The notes under the pieces were generated by a model. That model saw only the letters and a list, made by a program, of their open reading frames with translations, ran no database searches and was not told the origin of the DNA. The position numbers and the translations under genes are program-made. From Rhodococcus phenolicus (GTDB lineage Bacteria; Actinomycetota; Actinomycetes; Mycobacteriales; Mycobacteriaceae), in NCBI RefSeq assembly GCF_001646785.1, contig NZ_LRRH01000052.1, positions 46,442 through 110,441 on the forward strand: a stretch of DNA of 64,000 nucleotides. The letters run 5' to 3'. This document shows, one piece after another, positions 7,896 through 19,260 of this stretch; position 1 is the first letter of the stretch; each line of letters opens with the position of its first letter.

Positions 7896-9023
7896 TCAGT
7901 CGCGGGTGAGACGCTTGACGACGTCCATGTCGAGTTCGACGCCGAGGCCCGGACCCTGCGGCAGGTGCACCCGGCCGTCGGAATACTCGAGCGGTCTCTG
8001 CAGCAGCTCCACCGCGAACAACTGGGGCCCGAACAGTTCGGAACCGTAGTCGATCCCCGGTTCCGCGCACGCGAAGTGGACGGACGCGGCGGTACCGATC
8101 GGACCTTCGATCGAGGTGGCACCGTGGCAGCGCAGCCCGGCTGCCTTCACGACCGCCACGACCTGCTTGCTGCGTTGCAGCCCACCGCATTTGGTGGTCT
8201 TGAGTGCGATGACGTCGGCGGCACCGCGGGTGGCCACCTCGTATGCGTCGTGGGGTGTCTGCACGGATTCGTCGGCCATCACCGGCGCCGCAACCCTCCG
8301 ATTGATCTCGGCGAGAACATCGAGTTGATCTGCCGGGGTGGGCTGTTCGATGAGCTCGACGCCGCCGTCGACCAGTTGCGGTACGTGACGCAGTGCGGTG
8401 AAACGGTCCCAGCGGGCGTTGACGTCGATGCTGAAACCGACCTTGCCGTCGAACGCTTCGACGACCTTGACGACGCGTTCGGTGTCCACCACCGGATCGA
8501 GCGCGCCCATCTTGAGCTTGAACGCGAAGTTCAGGCGCTGCTCCATCTTGTGCGTGACCTCCTCGACGATCTCCTCGAGGGGAGCGGCACCGAGCGCCCA
8601 GCGCACGTCGACGCCGGTGCGGAACGCGCCGCCGAGCAGCGTGTGCACCGGGACGCCGAGACTGCGCGCCCAGGCGTCGTGGAGTGCGACGTCGACGGCG
8701 GCCTTCGCGAACCGGGCGTTGGCGACGATCCGTTCGAGATCGACCATGATGCCCGTGATGTCGTCGACGCCACGCCCGGTGATGTACGGCGCGATGTAGC
8801 GGTCGACGATCGCTTTCATCGTCTCGACGGATTCGCCTCCCCACCAGGGACCCCCGGGCACGACACCTTCGCCGTAACCGGTGACCCCGCCGGCGGTGGT
8901 GACCGCCACGAGCAGGATCGGCTGCGCGTCGGCGGTCGTGGTGGCGAACTTGTGGGGTCGGATCAGCGGGACGTCGAGAATTGTGGTCTCGACGGAGACG
9001 ATCTTCAGGTCCTTGTCGGACAT
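7896..9023 (-). CDS. catB: Muconate cycloisomerase
   Basis: 375 residues from ATG 9023. It cyclises cis,cis-muconate to muconolactone. It is a member of the enolase superfamily: the KxK pair is Lys169/Lys171 (FKLKMG), the metal ligands are about Asp200 (SIDVNARW), Glu226 (IEQP) and Asp251 (ADESV), and the second general base is Lys275. The length is normal. It is followed at 37 bp by catC and preceded at 102 bp by catA on the same strand, so it is the middle gene of the catABC operon. The KxK motif places it in the MLE subgroup; a chloromuconate role is not indicated by context. Confidence 0.96.
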   Translation of the reverse strand: MSDKDLKIVSVETTILDVPLIRPHKFATTTADAQPILLVAVTTAGGVTGYGEGVVPGGPWWGGESVETMKAIVDRYIAPYITGRGVDDITGIMVDLERIVANARFAKAAVDVALHDAWARSLGVPVHTLLGGAFRTGVDVRWALGAAPLEEIVEEVTHKMEQRLNFAFKLKMGALDPVVDTERVVKVVEAFDGKVGFSIDVNARWDRFTALRHVPQLVDGGVELIEQPTPADQLDVLAEINRRVAAPVMADESVQTPHDAYEVATRGAADVIALKTTKCGGLQRSKQVVAVVKAAGLRCHGATSIEGPIGTAASVHFACAEPGIDYGSELFGPQLFAVELLQRPLEYSDGRVHLPQGPGLGVELDMDVVKRLTRD

Positions 9024-9125
9024 CGAGGAACTCGCATTCGGGTCGGTTGCCGGCGGTGCTCTCGCGCCCGTGCGCGGTTCCGGTAGCGGGCGCTACCGAA
9101 ACCACGCACGAGCAAGGGATGCCGG

Positions 9126-11006
<1,881 letters not shown>

Positions 11007-11942
11007 TCACGAACGCAGCGTGTCGGACGGCGCGACCCCGTACTTGCGCCGGTAGGCCGCAGCGAACCGGCCGGTGTGGGTGATACCCCACTTGAGCGCG
11101 ACATCGGTGACGCAGACCGTCCCGCGGTCGCCTTCGGACAGCTCCGAGTGGATGCGCTCGAGGCGCAGGTCGAGCAGGTATTCGCGGGGGCAGACGCCGA
11201 GGTACTCGCGGAAACCCTCCTGGAGCCGGCGCACACTGACCCCCGCCACGTCGGCCATGTCGGCACTGGTCCAGGCCAGCGACGGATCCGCGTGCAGCCG
11301 GTCGAGCACCCGCTTGATGATGCGCGGCCGAGCGACCACCCCGGGGTCGGCGTCCTGCATGACGGCGAGGACGAAAGCCGAGGTGATGGCCCCGGAAAGC
11401 TGGTCGGCGACCAAGGGGTTGTTCCAGGGCGAGGCGCCCGATTCGAGGTTGGCGACCATCGCTCCCAGCATCGTCAGCCAGTTCTTCCCGCCCTCGGTCG
11501 TCAGGTCCGCCTGCGCGGGCAGTTGCAGCCCCGGCCGGCCCAACACCCGGGCCATCTCCCGGTGCAGGTAGTCGCGGTCGAGCTTGACGCCGACGATCTC
11601 GCAGTTCGCCGTCCACCGCGTGATCGCCGCGGCGGTGTCGGGACGGAAAACGGTGGCGTAACCGTGCGGGGAAACGACCTCCCGGCCCTCGCTCACCGAC
11701 TCGATCTGCCCGGCCAGCGGGATGTTCACGGCATACGCGCCGGGATGGTCGGACTCGATCTGCACCTCTGCGCCCCAGCCGACCCGCGCGAGCCGCAACG
11801 GACCGAGATCGACCCTGCGCAGCGTCACCTGCGGAACGGCGACCGCATCGATCGGACGCAGCGAATGCGGGAAGTAGGCATCGGACACCACTACCTCCGC
11901 TTCATCCCAGTTGTCGGGAATCTGCACGTCATCGGTGCCCAT
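11007..11942 (-). CDS. pheR: AraC/XylS-family regulator next to phenol hydroxylase genes (PheR-like)
   Basis: 311 residues from ATG 11942. The N-terminal two thirds match the AraC_binding_2 ligand domain of XylS/FeaR-type activators. The C-terminal pair of helix-turn-helix motifs is visible as TSADMADVAGVSVRRLQEGFREYLGVCPREYLLDLRLERIH in part and VTDVALKWGITHTGRFAAAYRRKYGV. It is transcribed divergently from pheA2-pheA1 across 193 bp, the arrangement described for Rhodococcus pheR, so it is probably the phenol-responsive activator. The effector (phenol or benzoate type) cannot be settled from sequence. Confidence 0.82.
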   Translation of the reverse strand: MGTDDVQIPDNWDEAEVVVSDAYFPHSLRPIDAVAVPQVTLRRVDLGPLRLARVGWGAEVQIESDHPGAYAVNIPLAGQIESVSEGREVVSPHGYATVFRPDTAAAITRWTANCEIVGVKLDRDYLHREMARVLGRPGLQLPAQADLTTEGGKNWLTMLGAMVANLESGASPWNNPLVADQLSGAITSAFVLAVMQDADPGVVARPRIIKRVLDRLHADPSLAWTSADMADVAGVSVRRLQEGFREYLGVCPREYLLDLRLERIHSELSEGDRGTVCVTDVALKWGITHTGRFAAAYRRKYGVAPSDTLRS

Positions 11943-12135
11943 TCACCCTCCTCGAGCGCACGTTCAGGGCCTTTGGTCCCAGTGTGACCGGCAACACTAC
12001 CTGCCGCAAACAAGTCCGACGGTCACTCCGCCGCGCAAGGTGGATAACGACCGCGCTCAGCGGATCGCAGATCCCACTCGACGCGACATATGGTCTGGGT
12101 CACACCGCGACGGATCGACCGGAAGGGACTCCGAA

Positions 12136-12702
12136 ATGGACCAGCGTGAGCTTCGAAACATATTCGGGCAGTTCGCAAGTGGCGTCACCGTCATCACCTG
12201 CACCAACCACGAGGGCACCCCGCACGGGGCCACCGTCACCGCGTTCACGGCGGTCTCACTCGAACCCCGGCTGTGCCAGGTGACCCTGACGCGCACGTCG
12301 AAGGCGTGCAGTTTCCTGTCCGGTGCACCGTTCGCGGTGAACATCCTCGCGGACGACCAGGTCGACACGGCCCTGCACTTCGCGGGGCGCCCGCAGTCCC
12401 CCGAACCGGTGTGGGAGCAGGGCCCGACCGCGCCGATCCTCGCCGGCACCGCCGCAACCCTGTCCTGCGTGCCGTGGCGCGAATACGACGGCGGCGACCA
12501 CATCATCTACATCGGCGAGATCGTCGACGCCACAGCACGCGCCGACGTGAACCCGCTCTTGTTCTACCGCAGCACCTTCCACGATCTCGGGACGCCCAGC
12601 GCATCCGCCGCGTGGAACGGATCGCTCGACGACCCGCACAGCGGCTGGTTCGACGCATCCACCCGGTTCACCCCGATGCGAGTGACCGTCCCCACCGCGT
12701 GA
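12136..12702 (+). CDS. pheA2: Flavin reductase component of two-component phenol hydroxylase
   Basis: 188 residues from ATG 12136; the longer upstream frame lacks coding character. A flavin_reduct domain fills the protein: [29 protein letters not shown] and [10 protein letters not shown] are typical of HpaC/PheA2-type NAD(P)H:flavin oxidoreductases. It supplies reduced FAD to the monooxygenase encoded 50 bp downstream. The small size agrees with PheA2 of Rhodococcus. It is co-transcribed with pheA1 and probably activated by the divergent AraC regulator. Confidence 0.88.
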   Translation: MDQRELRNIFGQFASGVTVITCTNHEGTPHGATVTAFTAVSLEPRLCQVTLTRTSKACSFLSGAPFAVNILADDQVDTALHFAGRPQSPEPVWEQGPTAPILAGTAATLSCVPWREYDGGDHIIYIGEIVDATARADVNPLLFYRSTFHDLGTPSASAAWNGSLDDPHSGWFDASTRFTPMRVTVPTA

Positions 12703-12752
12703 TCCGCCCCGATCCCTTCTTCCTCACCTTCCCCGTCCCCAGGAGAGATGAC

Positions 12753-14369
12753 ATGACCACGACCGAGCCCCGCCCCACCGACACGGTCGACCGTTCCAAG
12801 GTCAACGTCGCCGCCGAATGCGCGGCGAACCAGCAGCAGAACTTCGCGAGCCGGCCGATGACCGGGGACGAGTACATCGAGTCCATCAAGGACGGTCGCG
12901 AGATCTACCTGCACGGCGAGCGGGTGAAGAACTACACCGAACACCCCGCCTTCCGGAACTCGATCCGCATGACCGCCCGGCTGTACGACGCGATGCACAC
13001 CGGTGAGCACGTCGACACGCTCACCACGCCCACCGACACCGGTAACGGCGGCGTCACCATGCCGTTCTTCCGCACCCCCAAGTCCGCGGACGACCTGCGC
13101 GCCGACCGCGACGCCATCGCCACCTGGGCACGCCTGACGTACGGCTGGATGGGCCGCAGCCCCGACTACAAGGCATCGTTCCTGGGCACCCTCGGCGCCA
13201 ACGACGAGTTCTACTCGCCGTTCCAGGACAACGCGAAGCGCTGGTACCGGGAATCGCAGGAAAAGGTCCTGTACTGGAACCACGCCATCATCAACCCGCC
13301 CGTGGACCGGTCGCTCCCGCCGGACGAGGTCGGCGACGTGTTCATGAAGGTCGAGAAGGAGACCGACGCCGGCCTCATCGTCTCCGGCGCCAAGGTCGTC
13401 GCGACCGGCTCGGCGATCACGAACTACAACTTCATCGCCCACTACGGCCTGCCGATCAAGAAGAAGGAATTCGCCCTGATCTGCACGGTGCCGATGGACG
13501 CACCCGGCATCAAGCTCATCTCCCGGGCGTCGTACTCGCAGAACGCCAACGTCGTCGGTTCGCCCTTCGACTACCCGCTGTCCTCGCGCATGGACGAGAA
13601 CGACGCCATCTTCATCTTCGACAAGGTGCTCGTGCCCTGGGAGAACGTCTTCATGTACGGGGACGTCGAGAAGATCAACAACTTCCTCGGCGGATCCGGA
13701 TTCCTCCAGCGCTTCACGCTGCAGGGCTGCACGCGCCTCGCGGTCAAACTCGACTTCATCGCCGGCCTGCTCATGAAGGCCCTCGACGCGACAGGCGCCG
13801 GCGGATTCCGCGGTGTGCAGACCCGTGTCGGTGAAGTCATCGGATGGCGAAACCTGTTCTGGTCGCTCAGCGATGCGATGGTCAACAACCCCGAACCGTG
13901 GATCGGCGACACCGTCATCCCGAAGCTCGAATACGGCCTGACCTACCGGATGTTCGCCATGCAGGGCTACCCACGGATCAAGGAGATCATCGAACAGGAC
14001 GTCGCGTCCGGCCTGATCTACCTGCCGTCCTCGGCCGCAGATTTCCAGAACCCGGAAACGCGACCCTACCTGGACAAGTATGTCCGCGGCTCCGACGGCA
14101 TCCAGGCCGTCGATCGCGTGAAAGTCATGAAGGCGCTGTGGGATTCGATCGGATCCGAGTTCGGTGGCCGCCACGAGCTGTACGAGCGGAACTACGCCGG
14201 AAACCACGAGAACGTCAAGGCCGAACTGCTGTTCGCCGCCGAAGGTCGCGGCGACGTCGCCTCCATGAAGGGCCTCGCCGAGCAGTTCATGGGCGAGTAC
14301 GACCTCGACGGCTGGACGGTGCCGGACCTGATCGGCAACGCCGACGTCAGCGCCTTCCACAAGAAGTAA
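12753..14369 (+). CDS. pheA1: FADH2-dependent phenol 2-monooxygenase large component (HpaB family)
   Basis: 538 residues from ATG 12753, with AGGAGAG at 12741-12747. It belongs to the 4-hydroxyphenylacetate 3-hydroxylase family (HpaB N- and C-domains), with [20 protein letters not shown] at the start and the conserved [21 protein letters not shown] and [17 protein letters not shown] blocks. The neighbours decide between HpaB and phenol hydroxylase: it lies with pheA2, an AraC regulator and catRABC, and no homoprotocatechuate genes are present, so it most likely ortho-hydroxylates phenol to catechol with FADH2 from PheA2. Activity on 4-chlorophenol or 4-HPA is possible for the family. Confidence 0.9.
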   Translation: MTTTEPRPTDTVDRSKVNVAAECAANQQQNFASRPMTGDEYIESIKDGREIYLHGERVKNYTEHPAFRNSIRMTARLYDAMHTGEHVDTLTTPTDTGNGGVTMPFFRTPKSADDLRADRDAIATWARLTYGWMGRSPDYKASFLGTLGANDEFYSPFQDNAKRWYRESQEKVLYWNHAIINPPVDRSLPPDEVGDVFMKVEKETDAGLIVSGAKVVATGSAITNYNFIAHYGLPIKKKEFALICTVPMDAPGIKLISRASYSQNANVVGSPFDYPLSSRMDENDAIFIFDKVLVPWENVFMYGDVEKINNFLGGSGFLQRFTLQGCTRLAVKLDFIAGLLMKALDATGAGGFRGVQTRVGEVIGWRNLFWSLSDAMVNNPEPWIGDTVIPKLEYGLTYRMFAMQGYPRIKEIIEQDVASGLIYLPSSAADFQNPETRPYLDKYVRGSDGIQAVDRVKVMKALWDSIGSEFGGRHELYERNYAGNHENVKAELLFAAEGRGDVASMKGLAEQFMGEYDLDGWTVPDLIGNADVSAFHKK

Positions 14370-14378
14370 CCCCGACTG

Positions 14379-14417
14379 CCGCGTGCGGGCAGCGACGTCC
14401 CGCCTGCCCGCGCGCGG
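14379..14417 (+). terminator. Hairpin after pheA1
   Basis: CCGCGTGCGGGCAG (14379-14392) pairs with CTGCCCGCGCGCGG (14404-14417) over 14 positions with one G-T wobble and an 11-nt loop. It starts 10 nt after the pheA1 stop and has no T-run. Confidence 0.5.
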
Positions 14418-14450
14418 CCCCGAACCACTCCCCCAGCGAAGGAGCGCCCG

Positions 14451-15038
14451 ATGTTCCTGGCACAGCCGAATTCCGGTCCCCCCTGCATCCCGGAGTTCGA
14501 CGTCGCCGTCGTCGGGCGCTCCTTCGCGTCCCTTCGCACCGCCGAACGACTCCGCCGCGAACTCCGGCTGCAGGTCGTCGAGGCCCACGATGCGACGACC
14601 GTCCGGTATGACGACGTGAACCACCGCTGGGAGATCGACACGGCCGACGGCGTCGCGGCCCGCGCGAAGTTCGTCCTCGAGACCACCGAGCGCATACGGA
14701 TCGAGGGTCGTCGCGGGCTCCCCCTCGACCACACCGACACCGGGTTCGTGGTGCGCGGATTCCCGAACCTGCTGCGGCTCGGCAATTCCGGCAGCGTCGA
14801 CCCCGTGGGATCGGTATGCCGCCTCGTCGAACACATGCGGTCGAACGTCCTCGACTACGTCGAGGCTCGCAGCGGCGACGCCGCCACCGACAGCGTCGAC
14901 TCCATGACGTTCGACCGCCCGGTCGACCGAGTCCACCTCCGGCAGAGAGGTTCCTACGATCTCAGCGACCGGACTCGGCGAGCGCCTGGGCGAGCCACCG
15001 GCAGCCCGCACGGGGATCGTCGACCGTTCCTCCGTTGA
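14451..15038 (+). CDS. Shrunken Baeyer-Villiger-type flavoprotein remnant
   Basis: 195 residues, ATG 14451 behind AAGGAG. The order of blocks mirrors a class B flavin monooxygenase: an N-terminal dinucleotide-fold strand (FDVAVVGRSFASLRTAERLR), a WEIDTADG strand, then HTDTGFVVRGFPNLLRLGNSGSV and VGSVCRLVEHMR from the C-terminal part. About 400 residues normally lying between are missing, and the GxGxxG loop reads GRSFAS, so FAD binding is doubtful. The last 25 residues overlap the convergent GDPD gene by 77 nt and look like read-through. It is either a vestigial enzyme or a small protein with a new role; a good Shine-Dalgarno and an intact frame argue it may still be translated. Confidence 0.55.
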   Translation: MFLAQPNSGPPCIPEFDVAVVGRSFASLRTAERLRRELRLQVVEAHDATTVRYDDVNHRWEIDTADGVAARAKFVLETTERIRIEGRRGLPLDHTDTGFVVRGFPNLLRLGNSGSVDPVGSVCRLVEHMRSNVLDYVEARSGDAATDSVDSMTFDRPVDRVHLRQRGSYDLSDRTRRAPGRATGSPHGDRRPFLR

Positions 15039-15714
15039 AGCCGAGTTCGAGCCCCAGACGGACATCGTCGATGCTTCGCACCGGCCAGGCCCCCATCTCG
15101 TATCCCGCGTCCTGCATCCGCAGCACCAGCTCGGCGGTCAGTCCGTCCCACCCGCAGTAGAACGCGGACGCACCGGTCTCGGTGAGCACACCCTCGATCC
15201 CTCCGGGATGCCGTTCCCGATCGGGGTAACCCGTCGTGATCAGGCCGCGCGATATCCCGGGTGCGAGAGCACGCATGCGTCGCAGTGCTTCCGGTTGAAA
15301 GCTCGTGAACCGGATCCGGGCGGCGTCATCGGGGCGATCGGCGACGACACGCGCGAGTTCCTCCGCGACCTCGACGGCCTTGATCTCGACCTGGAGGGCC
15401 ACGGTTGTCGCGTCCAGGACCTCTTCGAACGTCGGCACATGATTGCCGTCTCCGACGTCGACGGCGCGAACCTGCGCGTACGTCAGATCCGCGACGGGCC
15501 CCAGTCCCCGGCCGGAGTCGTCGGCCGCGGTCCGATCGAGCGTGGCGTCGTGCAGGACGATCGCGACACCGTCCGCCGTCGACCGCACATCGAATTCGAT
15601 CTCGTGGACCCCGATCTCCTCCGCCAACCGGAACGACGGCAGCGTGTTCTCCGGTGCGAGCGCCATCGCGCCACGATGACCGACCACGGCGTACGGGGTG
15701 CTGGGTGTGTTCAT
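14962..15714 (-). CDS. Glycerophosphodiester phosphodiesterase
   Basis: 250 residues from ATG 15714, which overlaps the SBP stop by 4 nt (ATGA). It hydrolyses glycerophosphodiesters to glycerol-3-phosphate and an alcohol. The GDPD signature is clear: GHRGAMALAPENT (His13, Glu22), HEIEFDV (Glu40, Asp42) and VLHDATLDRT (His55). There is no signal peptide, so it is cytoplasmic, like UgpQ; the ugp-type importer genes directly upstream fit uptake of intact diesters followed by cleavage inside. It is the last gene of the minus-strand run 18947-14962. Confidence 0.92.
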   Translation of the reverse strand: MNTPSTPYAVVGHRGAMALAPENTLPSFRLAEEIGVHEIEFDVRSTADGVAIVLHDATLDRTAADDSGRGLGPVADLTYAQVRAVDVGDGNHVPTFEEVLDATTVALQVEIKAVEVAEELARVVADRPDDAARIRFTSFQPEALRRMRALAPGISRGLITTGYPDRERHPGGIEGVLTETGASAFYCGWDGLTAELVLRMQDAGYEMGAWPVRSIDDVRLGLELGFNGGTVDDPRAGCRWLAQALAESGR

Positions 15715-17093
15715 TCTGCGACCAACTCCTGGTATCGGCCTCGGATGTCCTCGGCGTCCTTGCGGATGACCTTCGCGGCGGCGGAGAGAACCGCCGCCGG
15801 ATCCGCGTTCTCCGTGTAGAGCTTCTGGATGACGCCGCGCATCTCGAGGATCGTCGAGGACACGTAGCGCCGTGCGGCGTCGGGCTGGCGAGCACGGTCG
15901 AGCTGCGCTACGGCCAGCCCGTAGTTCGGGTTCTCGGCGATGCGGCGGGTGACGGTCGGCGATGCGGTCGCGCCCTTCGTGGCGGGAAGATAACCCGTGT
16001 CGACCGCCCAGTCCGCGGCCTGCTGGTCCTGGGCGAGGAACTCGATGAGCTTCGCGGCTGCCGCCTTGCGTTCGGGATCGGCGTTCTTGAGAATCGACAA
16101 CCCTGCACCACCGGTGGGTACGCCGGAATCCACTGCGACAGGTAGGAATCCAGCGCCGATCTCGAAGTCCGCGCCTTTGGTGAGACCGGTGAGTGAACCG
16201 GTCGAATTCGTGATCGTCGCGACGAGACCGTTCGTGAAGTCGGTGTTGATCTCCTGTGCGAGATACCCGATCTTGTCGTCGTTGATGCAGGCACGGTCGA
16301 ACTCGGCGGCAGCGATGGCAGGCCCGGCGTCGACGACCACGTCGAGTCCGTCGGAGATGGCCGCACCGTGGTTCCAGAGCAGACCCTGGAAATACCAGTC
16401 GTCGGAGCCCGTGTAGGCGCGCATCCTCACTGCGTTGCCCCGATAGCTGCGCCCGGTGATCCTTTTGCCCCAGTCCCGGAACTCGTCCCATGTCTCCGGC
16501 GCCCGATCGGGCAGACCGGCGTCGGCGAAGATCTCCTTGTTGTAATAGAACAGCGGGGTCGAACGGCCGAACGGCACCCAGTACGACGCCCCCCGCACGA
16601 TCCCCTCCTCGAACAAGCGGTCGTGGTAGGTGCCACCGTTCCAGCTGTCGGTGAAGTAGTCGTCGAGCGGTTCGACCTGATTCGACAGGAAGAACTTGTT
16701 CCACGACACATCGGAGAAGACCGCGATCTCGGGGATCTGTCGAGCCTGCAGTCCCGCGGACAGCTTCTCGGTGACCCCGTCGTAACCCTGGAACTGCTGG
16801 ACTTCGACGTACACGTCGCTCTGGGACTCGTTGAACCGGCCGACCAACGCCGCGAACGCCTCGCCGTTGGTGCCGGACCACGGGCTCCACACGACCACGT
16901 TGGTGCGGCCGGTGAACGGACCGGGGACCTGAACGTCCGGCTGCGCGAAGGACCCGGACGAGGAGCCCGAACCCGGTGATCCGCAGGCGGTCAGGATCGG
17001 AACCGCGGTCGCCGCCATACCCGCCACGGCCAGAAAGCGCCGCCGGGTGAGCGCCTGGGACGGCGTCGCGCGTGGACGATGGAACAGGGACAT
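15711..17093 (-). CDS. ugpB: ABC transporter substrate-binding lipoprotein, UgpB-like
   Basis: 460 residues from ATG 17093. The signal is Tat-like (LTRRRF near residue 15) with lipobox LTAC, so the protein is exported and lipid-anchored. The rest is a cluster D extracellular solute-binding protein (SBP_bac_8/1): VVVWSPWSGTNGEAFAALVGRFNES, GRSTPLFYYNKEIFADAGLP and NADPERKAAAAKLIEFLA. Linkage with GDPD and two binding-protein-dependent permeases indicates glycerol-3-phosphate or glycerophosphodiester as ligand. General sugar specificity cannot be excluded from the SBP alone. Confidence 0.85.
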   Translation of the reverse strand: MSLFHRPRATPSQALTRRRFLAVAGMAATAVPILTACGSPGSGSSSGSFAQPDVQVPGPFTGRTNVVVWSPWSGTNGEAFAALVGRFNESQSDVYVEVQQFQGYDGVTEKLSAGLQARQIPEIAVFSDVSWNKFFLSNQVEPLDDYFTDSWNGGTYHDRLFEEGIVRGASYWVPFGRSTPLFYYNKEIFADAGLPDRAPETWDEFRDWGKRITGRSYRGNAVRMRAYTGSDDWYFQGLLWNHGAAISDGLDVVVDAGPAIAAAEFDRACINDDKIGYLAQEINTDFTNGLVATITNSTGSLTGLTKGADFEIGAGFLPVAVDSGVPTGGAGLSILKNADPERKAAAAKLIEFLAQDQQAADWAVDTGYLPATKGATASPTVTRRIAENPNYGLAVAQLDRARQPDAARRYVSSTILEMRGVIQKLYTENADPAAVLSAAAKVIRKDAEDIRGRYQELVAE

Positions 17094-17142
17094 GACTTCT
17101 CCTCGGAGAGTGGCGGGTTACGGGAGCGGAAAGGTCTGTGCG

Positions 17143-17970
17143 TCAGTGCTTGACCGCGGCACCGGCGAGGCCGGCGATGATGCAGCGCTGGGCGAAGAGG
17201 AACAGCAGGAGCATCGGAAGCATCACGATCACGGTGCCGGCCATGATCGGACCCCACTGGTCGACGCCCTCGGTTTCCTTGAGGAACATCAGTCCGATCG
17301 GAAGCGTGCGTGCCTGAAGTGAATTCGTGACGAGCAAGGGCCAGATGAAATCGTTCCATTCGTCGATGACGGCGATCAGCGCCACCGTCACGATCGCGGG
17401 TTTCGACATCGGCAACACGAAGTGCACGAGCCGCCGGAGATGACCACAGCCGTCGAGTTCGGCGGCCTCGAGCACCTCCTTCGGCAGCGACAGGAAGTGC
17501 TGACGGAGCAGGAACGTCCCGAAAGCGCTGGCCAGGCCCGGCAGGAAGATGCCCGCATAGGTGTTGATCAAACCGAGGTTGCCGATCGTCACATAGTTGA
17601 CGAGAAGGGTGACGTGGCCCGGGACCATGAGAGCACCCAGCACCGCGAGGAAGAACCACTTCTTGCCCGGAAACCGAAGGAAGGCGAACGCGTAGGCGCC
17701 GAAGACCGCCAGCAGCACCTTGAGGGACGATCCGACCGCGGTGACCACGACCGAGTTCACGAAGAACCGGCCGAACGGCACCGCCTCCCAGGCACGCTCG
17801 AAGTGATCGAACACGAGGGTCGACGGAATCCATTGCAGTGGCCACCGATAGATCTCGTCCTCGGGCTTGAAGGCCGAACTGAACATCCAGTAGAAGGGCA
17901 CCAGGAACAGCAGGCCGACGAGAACCAGCCCCAGCAACGACCACGGGTGCTTGCGAACTGCGGTGATCAT
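17143..17970 (-). CDS. ugpE: ABC transporter permease, UgpE-like
   Basis: 275 residues from ATG 17970, whose A is also the last base of the upstream permease's TGA stop (TGATG), implying coupled translation. Six hydrophobic segments are expected; the first is SLLGLVLVGLLFLVPFYWMF. The EAA loop reads EAAELDGCGHLRRLVHFVLPMSKPAI, which docks to the ATPase. The MalG/UgpE subfamily is indicated by SSAFKPEDEI after TM1. It is the inner-membrane partner of UgpA. Confidence 0.87.
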   Translation of the reverse strand: MITAVRKHPWSLLGLVLVGLLFLVPFYWMFSSAFKPEDEIYRWPLQWIPSTLVFDHFERAWEAVPFGRFFVNSVVVTAVGSSLKVLLAVFGAYAFAFLRFPGKKWFFLAVLGALMVPGHVTLLVNYVTIGNLGLINTYAGIFLPGLASAFGTFLLRQHFLSLPKEVLEAAELDGCGHLRRLVHFVLPMSKPAIVTVALIAVIDEWNDFIWPLLVTNSLQARTLPIGLMFLKETEGVDQWGPIMAGTVIVMLPMLLLFLFAQRCIIAGLAGAAVKH

Positions 17971-18947
17971 CAGTAGTGCACTTTCTTCTCGACATAGCGC
18001 ATCTGCACCACGGTCACCACCATGAGCAGAACGAACATGATCATCGCGCCGGCCGCGGCCGTCCCCGCCTTGAACTGGCGGAAGCCCTCCGAGTAGATGA
18101 ACCAGCTGAGCGTCGTCGTGGCCTCGGCCGGCCCGCCCGCCGTCATCATGGCGATGAGGTCGAAGGACTGGAACGCACCGATCACCTGTGTGACCGTGAG
18201 GAAGAACGTCGTCGGCGACAGCAACGGGAACTTGACGTGGCGAAGGATCTGCCAGCGGTTCGCTCCGTCGAGACGGGCTGCCTCGAAGACATCGTCGGGC
18301 ATCGACTGCAGTGCCGAAAGATAGACGATTGCAACGAAACCCACACCCTTCCAGACCGCGACGACGATCAGTGCCGGCAGCGCCCACCGGCTCGACGTCG
18401 TCCAGTGGGGGGATTCGAACCCGAACAGCGAGAACACGGCACGGGACAAGCCGTAGTTCGGGTCGAACAGGAACAACCACACCGCAGCGACCGCCGCTCC
18501 CGACAGGATGTGCGGCGAGAAGGCCAGCGCCGATACCGCTTTCCTCCCCGGCGCTTTCGACGCGAACAGCAAGGCGAGGGCGAGGCCGCCGAGGAGGCTG
18601 ACGCCGACCACCGCGACCACCCACACTGCGGTGATAGACAGGACCCGCAGGAACGAGGGGTCGGAGAACAGCGTGAGGTAGTTGTCCAGGCCGACGAAGG
18701 TCGGGCTGGGTTCGATCATGTCCCAGCGCGTCAGGCTCAGGTATGCGTTTCCGATGACGGGCCAGTACGCGAACACTGCGATCAGAGCGAGGTTCGGCAG
18801 CGCGAACAACGCGAACAGCAGATACTCCCGCCGCCGACGCCGGTTCCGGCCTCGCGGGGACGGCGACGGCACAGGGCGCTTCGACACGGGCCGCCGCGGT
18901 ACCGGTGCGCTCGGCGCCGACACGGGGCGCTGGGCTGTCAGTGACAC
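17970..18947 (-). CDS. ugpA: ABC transporter permease, UgpA-like
   Basis: 325 residues. GTG 18947 is preferred because AAGGA lies 8 nt upstream (18956-18960); an in-frame longer start at 18977 lacks a good site. A long basic Pro/Arg-rich cytoplasmic N-terminus (about 35 residues) precedes TM1 (LLFALFALPNLALIAVFAYW). The EAA motif is EAARLDGANRWQILRHVKFPLLSPTTF in part. MalF/UgpA-type permease. First gene of the transport operon, divergent from the DeoR regulator across 313 bp. Confidence 0.86.
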   Translation of the reverse strand: MSLTAQRPVSAPSAPVPRRPVSKRPVPSPSPRGRNRRRRREYLLFALFALPNLALIAVFAYWPVIGNAYLSLTRWDMIEPSPTFVGLDNYLTLFSDPSFLRVLSITAVWVVAVVGVSLLGGLALALLFASKAPGRKAVSALAFSPHILSGAAVAAVWLFLFDPNYGLSRAVFSLFGFESPHWTTSSRWALPALIVVAVWKGVGFVAIVYLSALQSMPDDVFEAARLDGANRWQILRHVKFPLLSPTTFFLTVTQVIGAFQSFDLIAMMTAGGPAEATTTLSWFIYSEGFRQFKAGTAAAGAMIMFVLLMVVTVVQMRYVEKKVHY

Positions 18948-19260
18948 GTCCACCGTCCTTTCTGAGATATCACACAACTGTTAGAACCGTCCTCGAACGC
19001 GGATCATGGTGGCACCCTCGATCGACAAGGGTCAAACGCTGGATCGACACTCGATTCGATCGCGCGCCCGAGCATGGCGTCGCAGTAATTTGGTTGCACA
19101 CCAGCATTTTTCGGGAATTGTGCCGAACTGCCCGACACGCGGTGTCGGCTGCGATTCGCCCTCCGGGCGGCAAGCCTTTCCGACGATTTCACCGGGCGTT
19201 AATAGCGGTTCGGATGATATAACTTGCAGAGCCGACCAAATCCGAGAGACAGGAATTCGC
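18948..19260. promoter_or_regulatory. Divergent control region of ugp operon and DeoR gene
   Basis: This 313-bp gap has no gene. It is locally AT-richer (for example GATATCACACAACTG at 18965 and GATGATATAACTTGC around 19215) and holds a perfect 7+3+7 inverted repeat CCGACACGCGGTGTCGG at 19132-19148, a plausible operator for the DeoR regulator. Promoters for both directions must lie here. Confidence 0.5.

Noticed and set aside
12564..15065. Open minus-strand frame of 833 codons opposite pheA2-pheA1
   Set aside because: It lies antisense to the well-supported phenol hydroxylase genes, is rich in Val/Asp/Arg without any domain, and is the usual by-product of GC-rich codon structure.
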